Shown here: positions 34,882 to 44,342 of the stretch, one piece after another
Layout of the letters: every line of letters starts with the position of its first letter
Position numbering within the stretch: position 1 is the first letter of the stretch
From: JAFGKK01 sp964521085
GTDB taxonomy: Bacteria > Chloroflexota > Anaerolineae > Anaerolineales > RBG-16-64-43
Reading direction: 5' to 3'
DNA length: 64,000 bases
Assembly: GCA_964521085.1 (NCBI GenBank)
Contig: CAZFPL010000007.1
Location: forward strand, 1-64,000
Notes under the pieces: model-generated
What the model saw: the letters and a program-made list of their open reading frames with translations, nothing else
Database searches by the model: none
What the model was told of the DNA's origin: nothing
Made by a program: the position numbers and the translations under genes

Positions 34882-35906
34882 GATTTCTGAAGCGGGAGCT
34901 CGCGCAGGTCGGCAAGGTCGCGGGCACCCGCGGCGAACATCGTCACCCGCATTTCAGTGATCCGGCGCTGCAATTCGTGTTCGACGGCTTCCGGACCTAT
35001 TACAGCTGCATGCAGGAGGGGGCCTGCCATGCCCGCCAATTGCGCGCCAAGGGCGATACATTTGGCGATTTCCATTCCGTTGCGAATTCCACCGGATGCG
35101 ATCAATGGGAGGTCCGGAACCGCCTTGCGGCAGTCCACAAGCGAGTCCGCGGTGGAAAGTCCCCAGTCCTGAAACAGCTCAGCCAGCCGGATTCCATCGC
35201 GGCTCCGGGTCCGGTGTTTCTCCACCTGCGACCAGGAAGTGCCGCCGGCGCCGGCGATATCGATTGCGGCGACACCGGCCATCGCAAGGCGCCGCGCCGC
35301 CTCGCCGCTGATCCCCCAGCCGACTTCCTTTACCACCACCGGGATGGAGATGGAACGGCAGATAGATTCGATTTTTTCGAGGAGTCCGGCGAACTCGGTA
35401 TTTCCCTCCGGCTGCAATGCCTCCTGCAGCGGATTCAAATGCAGGATCAACGCATCGGCTTCCACCGACTCGACCGCCCGGCGGCATTCGTCGATGGAGT
35501 ATCCGTAGTTGAGTTGGATCGCACCGAGATTGGAAAGCAGCAGGATATCGGGGGCGACATCCCGCACGCGGAAGGTGGAGAACAAGGCGGGGGCTTCCAA
35601 GGCCGGACGCAGCGACCCGAGCCCCATGGCAATCCCGACGGATTGCGCGGCTTTTGCCAATGCCCGGTTGAGGATGCCGGCTTCCTTTGTTCCGCCCGTC
35701 ATGGAGGAAATCAGAAGAGGTGCGCTCAGCCGGCGGCCGAAAAAGGAGGTTTGGGTGTCGACGTCCGCAAGATTAATTTCCGGCAACGCCTGATGGGTAA
35801 AATGATACCTTTCCAATCCGTTGGAAACGCCGGATTGCACGTTTTTTTCAAGATTTATGCGGATATGATCCGCTTTGCGGGACGCGCTGGGAGTAACTTT
35901 CCTCAT
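34878..35906 (-). CDS. fni: Type 2 isopentenyl-diphosphate isomerase
   Basis: FMN-dependent IPP/DMAPP isomerase: SRKADHIRI at the N-terminus, SSMTGGTKEA for flavin phosphate, LGSLRPALEAPA, and VVKEVGWGISGEAARRL, followed by IDIAGAGGTSW and ASGGIRNGMEIAKCIALGA. 342 residues from ATG 35906 equals family length; the upstream ATG at 36053 would add ~50 unrelated residues. It is coupled to the prenyl synthase behind it. Presence of Fni is common with the MEP pathway in Chloroflexota and archaea-like mevalonate users. Confidence 0.93.
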   Translation of the reverse strand: MRKVTPSASRKADHIRINLEKNVQSGVSNGLERYHFTHQALPEINLADVDTQTSFFGRRLSAPLLISSMTGGTKEAGILNRALAKAAQSVGIAMGLGSLRPALEAPALFSTFRVRDVAPDILLLSNLGAIQLNYGYSIDECRRAVESVEADALILHLNPLQEALQPEGNTEFAGLLEKIESICRSISIPVVVKEVGWGISGEAARRLAMAGVAAIDIAGAGGTSWSQVEKHRTRSRDGIRLAELFQDWGLSTADSLVDCRKAVPDLPLIASGGIRNGMEIAKCIALGAQLAGMAGPLLHAAVIGPEAVEHELQRRITEMRVTMFAAGARDLADLRELPLQKS

Positions 35907-36073
35907 TCTCGGGTGTTTATTATCCGGATGGCCGGCATGGTACCAGCACGCCTGTAGGGTGTCAATGCCGGGCTTGACGGTGTTGGAACGGACACGTACA
36001 ATTGGTCTGCTCCGACGTGTCCGCAAGGAAATGGACTGCGGCTCAGAATGCATCTTTGAAGGAGGAATACTCG

Positions 36074-36319
36074 ATGGCAGAAACCACCTTTGATTTGGTT
36101 CAAGGCATTATTGTGGAACTCTTGGCGGTCGATCCCTCGAAGGTCACCAAGGAAGCCCGTTTCCGTGAAGATCTCGGAGCGGATTCTCTCGACCTGGTCG
36201 AATTGATCATGGCCTTTGAAGAAAAGTTCGGCGCCGAAATTTCCGATGAGGATGCGCAGAAGATCCTCACGGTCGGCGAAGCGGTTAAGTATATCGACGA
36301 CCGCAAAAAGACCGCCTAA
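36074..36319 (+). CDS. acpP: Acyl carrier protein
   Basis: 81 residues, strongly acidic, with the phosphopantetheine-attachment sequence GADSLDLVEL (Ser38) and helical pattern of ACP. GGAGG lies 9 bases before ATG 36074. Carries acyl chains in fatty acid synthesis. It is alone, without fab genes nearby. The extended frame to 36002 has no ribosome site. Confidence 0.95.
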   Translation: MAETTFDLVQGIIVELLAVDPSKVTKEARFREDLGADSLDLVELIMAFEEKFGAEISDEDAQKILTVGEAVKYIDDRKKTA

Positions 36320-36345
36320 GTTTTTTCGTCCCTGATGATAAAAAA

Positions 36346-36375
36346 CGTAGGGCCGTTCTCCGGAACGGCCCTACG
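36346..36375 (-). terminator. Terminator downstream of the cyclophilin gene
   Basis: CGTAGGGCCGTTC and GAACGGCCCTACG form a perfect 13-bp stem with loop TCCG. On the minus strand TTTTTTATC follows, so it ends transcripts coming from 37 kb. It also lies behind the ACP gene on the other strand. Confidence 0.8.
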
Positions 36376-36562
36376 GGGTTAAAGTGAATCTTCCGGTCAA
36401 GAAGACCGACGCGGCCTCGTCTTCTTCCACGATGAAAGTATGGAAGGAAAAAAAGTCCACGTCGGTCTGCGCTTTCGTATGCATTCCCACTATGTACACA
36501 CGGTCCTTCCGGCGTCGGGATTGCCATCATTCCCTCTGCGTTCCATGGGCGCAATGGACAGA

Positions 36563-37072
<510 letters not shown>

Positions 37073-37196
37073 GATTTCTCCTTTTAGAGATGGTTTGATC
37101 GTGATCGCGCCGATGCCATGTCGTCCCGAGGCCTGATCGTTGGGCCGAGGGATTGGTGACTCCTTTTACCAAGCGATCCTATCCTCGTTCATTCGC

Positions 37197-37296
37197 NNNN
37201 NNNNNNNNNNNNNNNNNNNNNNNNNNNNNNNNNNNNNNNNNNNNNNNNNNNNNNNNNNNNNNNNNNNNNNNNNNNNNNNNNNNNNNNNNNNNNNNN
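37197..37296. other. Assembly gap (100 N) with identical 30-base ends
   Basis: The 30 bases before the gap (37167-37196) equal the 30 after it (37297-37326) exactly. The two contigs probably overlap here and the gap is a scaffolding placeholder with no missing sequence; alternatively a repeat lies at the junction. Confidence 0.9.
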
Positions 37297-37364
37297 TACC
37301 AAGCGATCCTATCCTCGTTCATTCGCCACCGATTCCTCGCGGCCTGAAAACCGCTCGGGATGGC

Positions 37365-38807
37365 TTACTCCGTCAGAAAGAAATCCTCTTCGAGTTTAAT
37401 CCAATCGCTTCGGTCGTCCGTCTTCATCCGCGCCGAAAGCAGCGGATGCGCAGCCTGGATTTGCTGCGCGGCCTGCAGCGCCAGAATGCGCACGGCGGTA
37501 TGCGCGCTTTCCGATGAGCGCAGTCGGCAGAAGTGGAACGCCTCTCGCAGATTCATGCCCAGCACCAGGCGCCGTAGAAATCCGTTGGGAACGAGATAAG
37601 CGGCGGTTTCGGGGCCGAGTTCTTTTCGGAGCGCCCGGTAGGCATCGGCCGCCTTCTGCATGGCATTTTGATATTCGGCCAGAAAACCTGCTTCCTCGAT
37701 CCAGCGCGGGGTGAGGTATCCGAGTTGACACGTCAAGGGGCCGGGAGTCTGGCTGGTGATGCGGTGGCGCTTGACCTCGAAGTACGCACCCTGGTCCATC
37801 ACGGCTTCCAGTATATAGGTGACGTATTCCAATTCGCGAATCGGAGAATCACGGTCGCCGAGTGCTTCCAACAGCGCGTCGGCAAGAGTTTTCTTCTCTT
37901 CGAAAGAAGCTTTTCGGATGCGGGCAAGCGATTCCTCGTACCCCCATCCGCAAAAGCGGACTCCCGCGGCGGCCAGCGCCCGCTCCTCGGCATCCGCTTC
38001 GAAATGCACGAGTTTGATCCACCCGCGCGGCGAATGCTCCGGCGCCGCCGCCGGCACTTCCATTTCGCTGGAAGCCCGGCGGTAGTTCTCCGGAGTGTCC
38101 CGCAGGTAGTTGTCCTCCTCCGCATATTTCACCAGAGTCGGCACTTCCGCCAGCGCCGCCTGCTTGATCTCCGCCCCGATTGCCCGCACTTCCATGAGCG
38201 GATGCGAGAGCATTTTCCGGATTGCATGCTCCAGCGCCCGCGCATTGATGGTGATCCCGACGTTGGCCAGGACCGCGGCCGGCAGCAGGTAGCGGCATAC
38301 ATCGACATAGCTTGAGCGGATCCGCCCCTCCCAGCGTGAATCACTCTCCCCCGCTTCCCTTGGAAGGCGCACCCGTGCCAGATCGCCGACCGCCTTCAGC
38401 GAACGCTGGTAGGTCTCCAGCAGGAACTCGCACGTTTCGCGGAAGAGTTTTTCCATCGCGCTTCCGGAAACCTCGGGCGGCACGACGAATGCTCCGCTTG
38501 ACCACTTTTGATAGCGGGTGCTTTTTTCGGTGAAGGACGCCAGCCGGTTGGACTCGATGCACTCGATTGCCAGGCGCGAAACGTTCTCTGCGGCGATGTG
38601 CAGCACGGCATGCTCGGCGACGGAAGAATGGCCGTACCCGACCACCCATTTTTCATGGAACTCGGCGGTCTTGCCTTCGCTCAATTCGGCGGCGGTCTGG
38701 TCGAAGGGTTCGGGGGAGCGCGAGGTTTTCGCGAACGCCACCGCGATCGTTTCGGGGGATAATTCCCGGGCCCGGAGGAGGTAAACTCTCCGTACGTTTT
38801 GACTCAT
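37365..38807 (-). CDS. thyX: Double-length flavin-dependent thymidylate synthase (ThyX family)
   Basis: 480 residues, about twice a normal ThyX (~220-250). The first half has VGYGHSSVAEHA and SFTEKSTRYQKW, matching the second part of the ThyX motif (S-x-N-E-x-S-x-R-Y), but no RHR. The second half has YFEVKRHRITSQTPGPLTCQLG, which supplies RHR but not the ExSxRY tail. The active site motif is thus split between two tandem domains. Makes dTMP from dUMP with FAD and folate. Its ATG overlaps the stop of ribF (ATGA), a pairing that fits flavin supply. Confidence 0.85.
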   Translation of the reverse strand: MSQNVRRVYLLRARELSPETIAVAFAKTSRSPEPFDQTAAELSEGKTAEFHEKWVVGYGHSSVAEHAVLHIAAENVSRLAIECIESNRLASFTEKSTRYQKWSSGAFVVPPEVSGSAMEKLFRETCEFLLETYQRSLKAVGDLARVRLPREAGESDSRWEGRIRSSYVDVCRYLLPAAVLANVGITINARALEHAIRKMLSHPLMEVRAIGAEIKQAALAEVPTLVKYAEEDNYLRDTPENYRRASSEMEVPAAAPEHSPRGWIKLVHFEADAEERALAAAGVRFCGWGYEESLARIRKASFEEKKTLADALLEALGDRDSPIRELEYVTYILEAVMDQGAYFEVKRHRITSQTPGPLTCQLGYLTPRWIEEAGFLAEYQNAMQKAADAYRALRKELGPETAAYLVPNGFLRRLVLGMNLREAFHFCRLRSSESAHTAVRILALQAAQQIQAAHPLLSARMKTDDRSDWIKLEEDFFLTE

Positions 38808-39745
38808 GATCCCTCCTGAAGAATGCGCCGTGCCTGCTCGATGTCACGGACCATCTGGCCGCGCAGGGAATCCATATCCGGGAATTTCTTTTCCCCACGA
38901 AGGCGCTCCACAAATTCCACTCTCAGGGTTGACCCATAGAGGTCGCCGTCGAAATCCAGGAGGTGTGTTTCCACCGTTGCGGCGTGCGCGGATCCGTTTT
39001 CGAAAGTCGGACGAAGACCGATGCTGGTTACGCCGGCGTACCGCCGTCCCGCTGTGACCGCCCAGGTGGCATACACGCTGTACGCGGGCACCACATACTC
39101 CGGCCATAGATCGAGGTTGGCGGTGGGCGTTCCCATCTTGCGCCCGCGCCCGGCGCCATGGATCACCGTTCCGGAAAGCGCAAAATGCCGGCCGAGCAAC
39201 TCAGCGGCAAGACGCGGATTTCCTTCGGCAAGAGCTTGGCGGATCCGGCTGGAAGAAATCGGGCCCCGGGAGTGGTCGAGCGGGGGAATCACATACAGGG
39301 AAAAGCCGAGGGCGATGCTTTTTTCGGTGAGGTAGGCGACGTTTCCTTCGCGCTGAAATCCAAGCGAGAAGGATGGGCCGCACCAGAGCGAGCGGAGGCC
39401 CAGCCGCTTTTTCAAGGTCTGAAGAAATTCCGCGGCGGTGATCCGTGAAAAAGAGAGATCGAATGGCTGGAGGATGATGGCCTCGAGCGGCAACTCGCGG
39501 AGCATTGCGAGGCGCTCTTCCAGGGGAATCAGGTAGCGAAACGGGGGCGTGTCCGCCGCCGGTCGCAGCACGGCCCGCGGATGTGGGTAGAACGTCAGCA
39601 CAACCGGTGATGCGTCGTCCTCCAGAGCGGCCTGGGTCATCGTATCCAGAAGGTGGCGATGCCCGCGATGCAGCCCGTCGAAGGATCCGATGGCGAGATA
39701 AACCCCCCGGAGCGCGGCGCTGTCGATCGATTCGAAGTATTGCAT
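38804..39745 (-). CDS. ribF: Bifunctional riboflavin kinase / FAD synthetase
   Basis: 313 residues with both domains. The N-terminal adenylyltransferase has IGSFDGLHRGHRHLL (HxGH type) and PLEERLAMLRELPLEAIIL; the C-terminal kinase has VIHGAGRGRKMGTPTANLDL and LIGLRPTFEN-like residues, ending with FVERLRGEKKFPDMDSLRGQM. Makes FMN and FAD. Six bases behind truB and coupled to the flavin enzyme gene thyX. Confidence 0.95.
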   Translation of the reverse strand: MQYFESIDSAALRGVYLAIGSFDGLHRGHRHLLDTMTQAALEDDASPVVLTFYPHPRAVLRPAADTPPFRYLIPLEERLAMLRELPLEAIILQPFDLSFSRITAAEFLQTLKKRLGLRSLWCGPSFSLGFQREGNVAYLTEKSIALGFSLYVIPPLDHSRGPISSSRIRQALAEGNPRLAAELLGRHFALSGTVIHGAGRGRKMGTPTANLDLWPEYVVPAYSVYATWAVTAGRRYAGVTSIGLRPTFENGSAHAATVETHLLDFDGDLYGSTLRVEFVERLRGEKKFPDMDSLRGQMVRDIEQARRILQEGS

Positions 39746-39751
39746 CGAGAT

Positions 39752-40636
39752 CTATAGGTCGATGAAAACTTTCTTCGGCTGCCAGGTCCCTGCAGCCGGA
39801 TCCGCTTCCAGGACGGCAAGCAGCTCGCCGTCGGGAGCGATCGCCCGGGCGCGTCCGGCGGCTCCTTCCGGCGCTGGAATCGCGATACCGTTGCGGATCT
39901 TCACGGCATCCTCGGCGGTCAGCTGCACCGTCGCCCAACCCTCCAAGACCGCGCTGGCGGGCATAGCGGCCTTTTCCCAGGTCCCTTCGAGGAACCGGCG
40001 TTTCAGCTCTTCGAGCGGGGTCGCCCGTTCCACGGAAAACGGGCCCAGGCGGATGCGGCGAAGCGATACGAGATGGGCGTGCGAACCCATGGCTTCGCCG
40101 ATGTCATGGGCGATCGAACGGATGTAGGTTCCGCGCGAGCAGCGGACGCGGACCACCGCGTTGGGGCTCTCCCATCGCAGGAGGGAAAGCTCGTAGATAT
40201 GAACTTTGCGCGGAGTCATATCCACTTCCTCTCCGCGCCGTGCGAGATCGTATGCCTTGCGTCCGCCGACTTTAATCGCCGAGTAAATGGGAGGGACCTG
40301 CAGCCGTTCGCCGACAAAGGTGGCCAGTTTCGCTTCGAGGGTTTCTTCGCGGAATGTGAACGGGCGCGTGGCGGTGATCCGCCCCGTAGCATCGAAGGTG
40401 GAAGTCGCCGCGCCGAATCGGATCGTGGCGAGATATTCCTTGTCCACTTCCAGCAGGTATTCGGCCAGCCGCGTGACCGCCCCCAGCAGGACGAGCAATA
40501 CGCCCGATGCGTATGGATCGAGCGTCCCCGTGTGACCTACTTTGCGGATTTGGGTTCCACGCCGGACAATATTGACGATGTCGTGCGAGGTCGGTCCGGT
40601 GGGTTTGTCGATGACCAGCAGTCCAGGTTTTGGCAT
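39752..40636 (-). CDS. truB: tRNA pseudouridine(55) synthase
   Basis: 294 residues; makes pseudouridine 55 in the T-loop of tRNAs. Motif I KPTGPTSHDIVN at the N-terminus, catalytic Asp in GHTGTLDPYASGVLLVLLG, RGEEVDMTPRKVHIYEL, and RCSRGTYIRSIAHDIGEAMG. A C-terminal PUA-like extension carries EDAVKIRNGIAIP. It sits in the usual place between nrnA-like DHH and ribF of the nusA operon. Confidence 0.95.
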   Translation of the reverse strand: MPKPGLLVIDKPTGPTSHDIVNIVRRGTQIRKVGHTGTLDPYASGVLLVLLGAVTRLAEYLLEVDKEYLATIRFGAATSTFDATGRITATRPFTFREETLEAKLATFVGERLQVPPIYSAIKVGGRKAYDLARRGEEVDMTPRKVHIYELSLLRWESPNAVVRVRCSRGTYIRSIAHDIGEAMGSHAHLVSLRRIRLGPFSVERATPLEELKRRFLEGTWEKAAMPASAVLEGWATVQLTAEDAVKIRNGIAIPAPEGAAGRARAIAPDGELLAVLEADPAAGTWQPKKVFIDL

Positions 40637-40703
40637 ATGAATCCTCCCTTTTCGAGAAGAGTCCCCTTTGCGATTATATCCCCTGCGATCCGCGGGCTTT
40701 GCC

Positions 40704-41690
40704 TCAGGCGGATGCCGGATTTTCCCCGGCGTGCTTTGCGGACAGCCATTCCTTTGTCCGTCGCAGCACCTCCTGCCGGACTTCCTCCAGACTTCCGGTT
40801 AACAGCGCGCCCGAGGCGGCGGGATGGCCTCCGCCGCCGAAGGAGATCGCCAGCGGGGTGACATCCAAACCGGCGACGACCCGCCAGCTTACTTTGATTT
40901 TTCCCGCCTCCTGCTCGATGAAGATCAAGGCCACTTCGTGCCCGTCGATCGAGGAGAGCACATTGACCAAATCGGCATCGTCGCGGCCGGGGTACCCTGC
41001 AGCGGATCGGTCGGCCAGCGTCAAACTTGTCCAAACGATGTTGCCATCCCGTTCCAACCGGGAAAGCCCGGCTCCCCAATATCGAACCGCGGCAAAGGAC
41101 CGCCTATACAGGCTGCGTTCAACCGTTTCCGGCAGCGAGCCGCCGGCGCGCATCAGCCTTTGGACAACTTCCAGGGTGTGCACTCCGGTGTTGGATGTGC
41201 GAAACCCGAGAGTGTCGGTGACTACGCCCGCCATCAGGCATACGGCCGCCTCGCGCGGGATGGGCAATTCCAATCCGTCGGCCAGGTCGACGATTAATTC
41301 CGCGGTCGATGCGGAGGATGGATCCACAAGGTTGACAGTGCCGAAACGGCCGTTGGTGATGTGATGGTCGATCATCACGTCGATTTGCGGGGCGGGGGCT
41401 TTCTCCGGCAGGCTGATCCGTTCCTGATCGGCGCAATCCACCAGGACGACGAGGTCGAATGGATTGGGAAGCTCCGCCCGGATCTCTCCCGCGCCCGGGA
41501 GGTAGCGGAAGACCGAGCTGATTCCCTCGATCAGCACGGGGTACGCCTTTTTCCCGGCCGCGCGCAGCATGTGCCCCAGGCCGAGCATCGAACCCAACGC
41601 ATCTCCGTCCGGCCGCTGATGCGTCAGCAGAACCACGCTGCGGCTGCGGAAAAGAAGATTCTTGGTTTGGCGGATGCTTTCAGCGTCCAT
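40704..41690 (-). CDS. nrnA: DHH-family phosphoesterase (NrnA-like)
   Basis: 328 residues with DHH motifs: THQRPDGDALGSMLGL, VVLVDCADQERIS, MIDHHITNGRFG (the DHH itself), and AGVVTDTLGFRT. The C-terminal DHHA1 domain has FGGGGHPAASGALLTG. NrnA degrades short RNA oligonucleotides and pAp. The start at ATG 41690 is preferred because the family begins only ~20 residues before the first motif; longer in-frame starts (to 41732) have no ribosome site. Between rbfA and truB. Confidence 0.92.
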   Translation of the reverse strand: MDAESIRQTKNLLFRSRSVVLLTHQRPDGDALGSMLGLGHMLRAAGKKAYPVLIEGISSVFRYLPGAGEIRAELPNPFDLVVLVDCADQERISLPEKAPAPQIDVMIDHHITNGRFGTVNLVDPSSASTAELIVDLADGLELPIPREAAVCLMAGVVTDTLGFRTSNTGVHTLEVVQRLMRAGGSLPETVERSLYRRSFAAVRYWGAGLSRLERDGNIVWTSLTLADRSAAGYPGRDDADLVNVLSSIDGHEVALIFIEQEAGKIKVSWRVVAGLDVTPLAISFGGGGHPAASGALLTGSLEEVRQEVLRRTKEWLSAKHAGENPASA

Positions 41691-41754
41691 GCAGGGTTCC
41701 ATAAATCCGCGAATTCCGATTCCGTGTTTCAACCGGGATTTCGCGGCCGGATTT

Positions 41755-42105
41755 TTATTTCCCCTTCAGTGAATCAATCAGATTTTCGATGTGTTCCGCG
41801 CGGTCGGGGATGACATCCCAACGGAACCGCAGCGCCGGAAAAGTGCGCAGCGGGATGCGCGCGGCGAGTGCGCTGCGCAGGAATCCCTTCGCGCCCTCCA
41901 GCCCATGCAGGATTTCCGCCTGCCGGGCCTCGTCGCACTCCACGGCCGAGATGAAAATGTTGGCCAGGGCGAACTCGCGGTCCACGCGGACCTCGGTGAC
42001 GGTGATCATCTGCAAACGCGGATCGGACGTCTCGCGCAGCAGGATATCCGCCAGTTCGGTGCGGATGCGTTCTCCCAATCGCAGCGCGCGTGCGGGGTTT
42101 GGCAT
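41755..42105 (-). CDS. rbfA: 30S ribosome-binding factor
   Basis: 116 residues; late 30S maturation factor, cold-shock type. KH-like fold with RLGERIRTELADILLRETSDPRL and a TVTEVRVDREFALANIFIS central strand, then ALAARIPLRTFPALRFRWD (the conserved R-P-L-F-x-D region). Three bases behind infB, the classical order. Confidence 0.95.
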   Translation of the reverse strand: MPNPARALRLGERIRTELADILLRETSDPRLQMITVTEVRVDREFALANIFISAVECDEARQAEILHGLEGAKGFLRSALAARIPLRTFPALRFRWDVIPDRAEHIENLIDSLKGK

Positions 42106-42108
42106 ACG

Positions 42109-43893
42109 TCACACCTCCTGCAGGATGAAGAATTCCAATATGTCGCCAACCTGGATCTCATGGAAATCGCGCACCCCTACGCCGCATTCGAAGCCCTGGC
42201 GCACCTCGCGGACGTCTTCCTTTTCGTGCCGCAGGGAACTGACTTCGCCCTCGAAAACCACCTTGCCGGAGTGTAGGACGCGGACCTTGGAATTCCGGCG
42301 CGCTTCCCCCTCGCGCATAATGCATCCGGCGATTTTCCCGATTTTCGAGATGTTGAATATCGCGCGGACTTCCGCCCGGCCGGTTGTCACCGCTTTCTTT
42401 TCCGGTTCGAGCATGCCTTTAAGAGCCTTATCGACATCTTCAGTCAGACGGTAGATGACGTCGTACAACCGCACCGAGACACCCTCGGTTTCGGCGGCGT
42501 GTTGGGCGGAGGTATCTTCCTGAACGGAGAAGCCGACCACGATCGCGTTGGACGCCGAGGCCAGCATGATGTCGTTTTCGGTGATGTTCCCGGTTTCGGC
42601 GTAGAGAATATTGACTTTCAAGTCCTCCGTACCAAGTCCGTTCAGGGAATTGACGATCGGCTCGAGCGATCCCTGGCCGTCGGCTTTGATGATCAATTTC
42701 AATTCCTTCATCTCGCCGGCCTTGAATTTTTCAAAAACCTGCTCCAGGCTGATGGGTTTGTGCGGACCCTGCAGGGCGGTCTTGGCCGCCAGTTTGCGTT
42801 CGGCGGTCAGCGTGCGCGCTTCGCGCTCGCTGGGGAGCACTTCGATCAGGTCGCCCGCCTGCGGAAGGTCCGACAGGCCGAGGATTGAAACCGGCGTGGA
42901 GGGCCCGGCTTCTTCGATCGGCGCGCCGTGGAAATCATACATCGCCCGGATCTTGCCGTGGGCCTGGCCGGCCACCAATGTGTCCCCGAGATGGAGTGTC
43001 CCATTTTGAACAAGCAGCGAGGCGATCGGGCCTTTGGCTTTGTCGAGCTGGGCTTCGATCACGCTTCCGATTAATTTACCGGCGGGATTGGCCAGGATTT
43101 TTGTATTCTCAGCGGTCAGAACCACAGCCTCCAGAAGGTCGTCCACGCCGATCCGTTTTTTAGCGGATACCGGGACCACCAGCGTATCGCCGCCATAATC
43201 GTCGGGAACGAGTCCGACTTCGGAAAGCTGGTGCTTGACCTTGTCGGGGTTGGCGTTGGGTTTGTCGATTTTATTCAGGGCTACAACGATCGGCACCCGC
43301 GCCGCCCGGGCATGGGCCAGCGCTTCGCGCGTTTGCGGCATCACGCCGTCATCGGCGGCGACGACCAGAATGACGATGTCGGTCACCTGGGCTCCGCGCG
43401 CGCGCATGGCGGTGAACGCGGCGTGGCCGGGTGTGTCGAGAAATGTAATCAGGCGGGAGTTGTGAGTCACCTGGTAGGCGCCGATGCGCTGGGTGATGCC
43501 GCCGGCCTCGGCGGACGCGACATCGGTCGAACGGATGGCATCCAGCAGGGAGGTTTTTCCGTGGTCGACGTGCCCGAGGATGGTGACCACCGGCGGCCGG
43601 GGTTTGAGGAGTTTCGGATCTTCTTTATCAAGGGCTTGGCGCCAGGCCGGCGCCTCTTCGACCGCTTCGGGCTTGGCCTCTTCGACCTGTTTTTCAGGTT
43701 CGGCGTCGAAGCCCATCTCATGAATGATGATGGCGGCGGTGTCGAAATCGATTTGCTGGTTGATATTGGCCATCACCCCGTTGGCCATCAGCTGCTTGAT
43801 CAGGTCGATCGGGCTGGCTTGAATACGTTCGGCCAGGGCGCGAACTGTCAGCGTCGGGGGAAGTTCCACAATCTTTCTTCCTTCATTGCCCAT
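42109..43893 (-). CDS. infB: Translation initiation factor IF-2
   Basis: GTPase that places fMet-tRNA on the 30S subunit. 594 residues, so nearly without the long variable N-terminus seen in enterics. A small IF2_N domain (LPPTLTVRALAERI) precedes the G-domain with G1 GHVDHGKTSLL, G3 DTPGH and G4 NKID. Domains II-IV then follow, ending with EFFILQEV. Directly between ylxR and rbfA in the operon. Confidence 0.97.
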   Translation of the reverse strand: MGNEGRKIVELPPTLTVRALAERIQASPIDLIKQLMANGVMANINQQIDFDTAAIIIHEMGFDAEPEKQVEEAKPEAVEEAPAWRQALDKEDPKLLKPRPPVVTILGHVDHGKTSLLDAIRSTDVASAEAGGITQRIGAYQVTHNSRLITFLDTPGHAAFTAMRARGAQVTDIVILVVAADDGVMPQTREALAHARAARVPIVVALNKIDKPNANPDKVKHQLSEVGLVPDDYGGDTLVVPVSAKKRIGVDDLLEAVVLTAENTKILANPAGKLIGSVIEAQLDKAKGPIASLLVQNGTLHLGDTLVAGQAHGKIRAMYDFHGAPIEEAGPSTPVSILGLSDLPQAGDLIEVLPSEREARTLTAERKLAAKTALQGPHKPISLEQVFEKFKAGEMKELKLIIKADGQGSLEPIVNSLNGLGTEDLKVNILYAETGNITENDIMLASASNAIVVGFSVQEDTSAQHAAETEGVSVRLYDVIYRLTEDVDKALKGMLEPEKKAVTTGRAEVRAIFNISKIGKIAGCIMREGEARRNSKVRVLHSGKVVFEGEVSSLRHEKEDVREVRQGFECGVGVRDFHEIQVGDILEFFILQEV

Positions 43894-43960
43894 CGTGCAC
43901 CTCCAGTCCTCACCGATCTCCCCGGCGTCGTCGACAGGGATTTTTCGCGGCCGAATTATT

Positions 43961-44293
43961 TCATGCCGTCCCTCCGGCCGTTTTCGGGGGATCGGTTTCC
44001 ATTTCCTCGTCGGGTGGGAGCCGGAGCATGTGGCTTTCCAGTGCTTCCCGCTCGGGAGGAGTGAGTTCCGTTTTTAGTGCCTGGTTGAGTGCGCCCAGCA
44101 GGGCTTTCTCCCAGCAGCGTCGCCGGTCGTGGAGGTACGCCCCGCGTCCGGCCGCTTTTCCACTCGGGTCGATCCGGATGCCTTCTGGACCGCGGACGAC
44201 TCGAATGAGGGAACGTTTGGCGAGCGCTTCCCGGCAGCCGATGCACGTCCTCAGCGGCACGTGCTTTGGTTGAGCCGTTTTTTTCTGGCTCAT
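43961..44293 (-). CDS. ylxR: YlxR-family RNA-binding protein (DUF448)
   Basis: 110 residues from ATG 44293 (AGGA 7 bases upstream; ATG 44299 is an alternative). The family signature TCIGCREALAKRSLIRVVR starts near residue 17, and GRGAYLHDRRRCWEKAL follows. YlxR proteins bind nucleic acid, affect RNA polymerase and rRNA processing, and always sit between nusA and infB as here. The C-terminal ~30 residues are acidic and not conserved. Confidence 0.93.
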   Translation of the reverse strand: MSQKKTAQPKHVPLRTCIGCREALAKRSLIRVVRGPEGIRIDPSGKAAGRGAYLHDRRRCWEKALLGALNQALKTELTPPEREALESHMLRLPPDEEMETDPPKTAGGTA

Positions 44294-44342
44294 CGCCATT
44301 TCCTGAAAAACCGTTCCACGCTTTTCGGATGCTCCAGGATCG

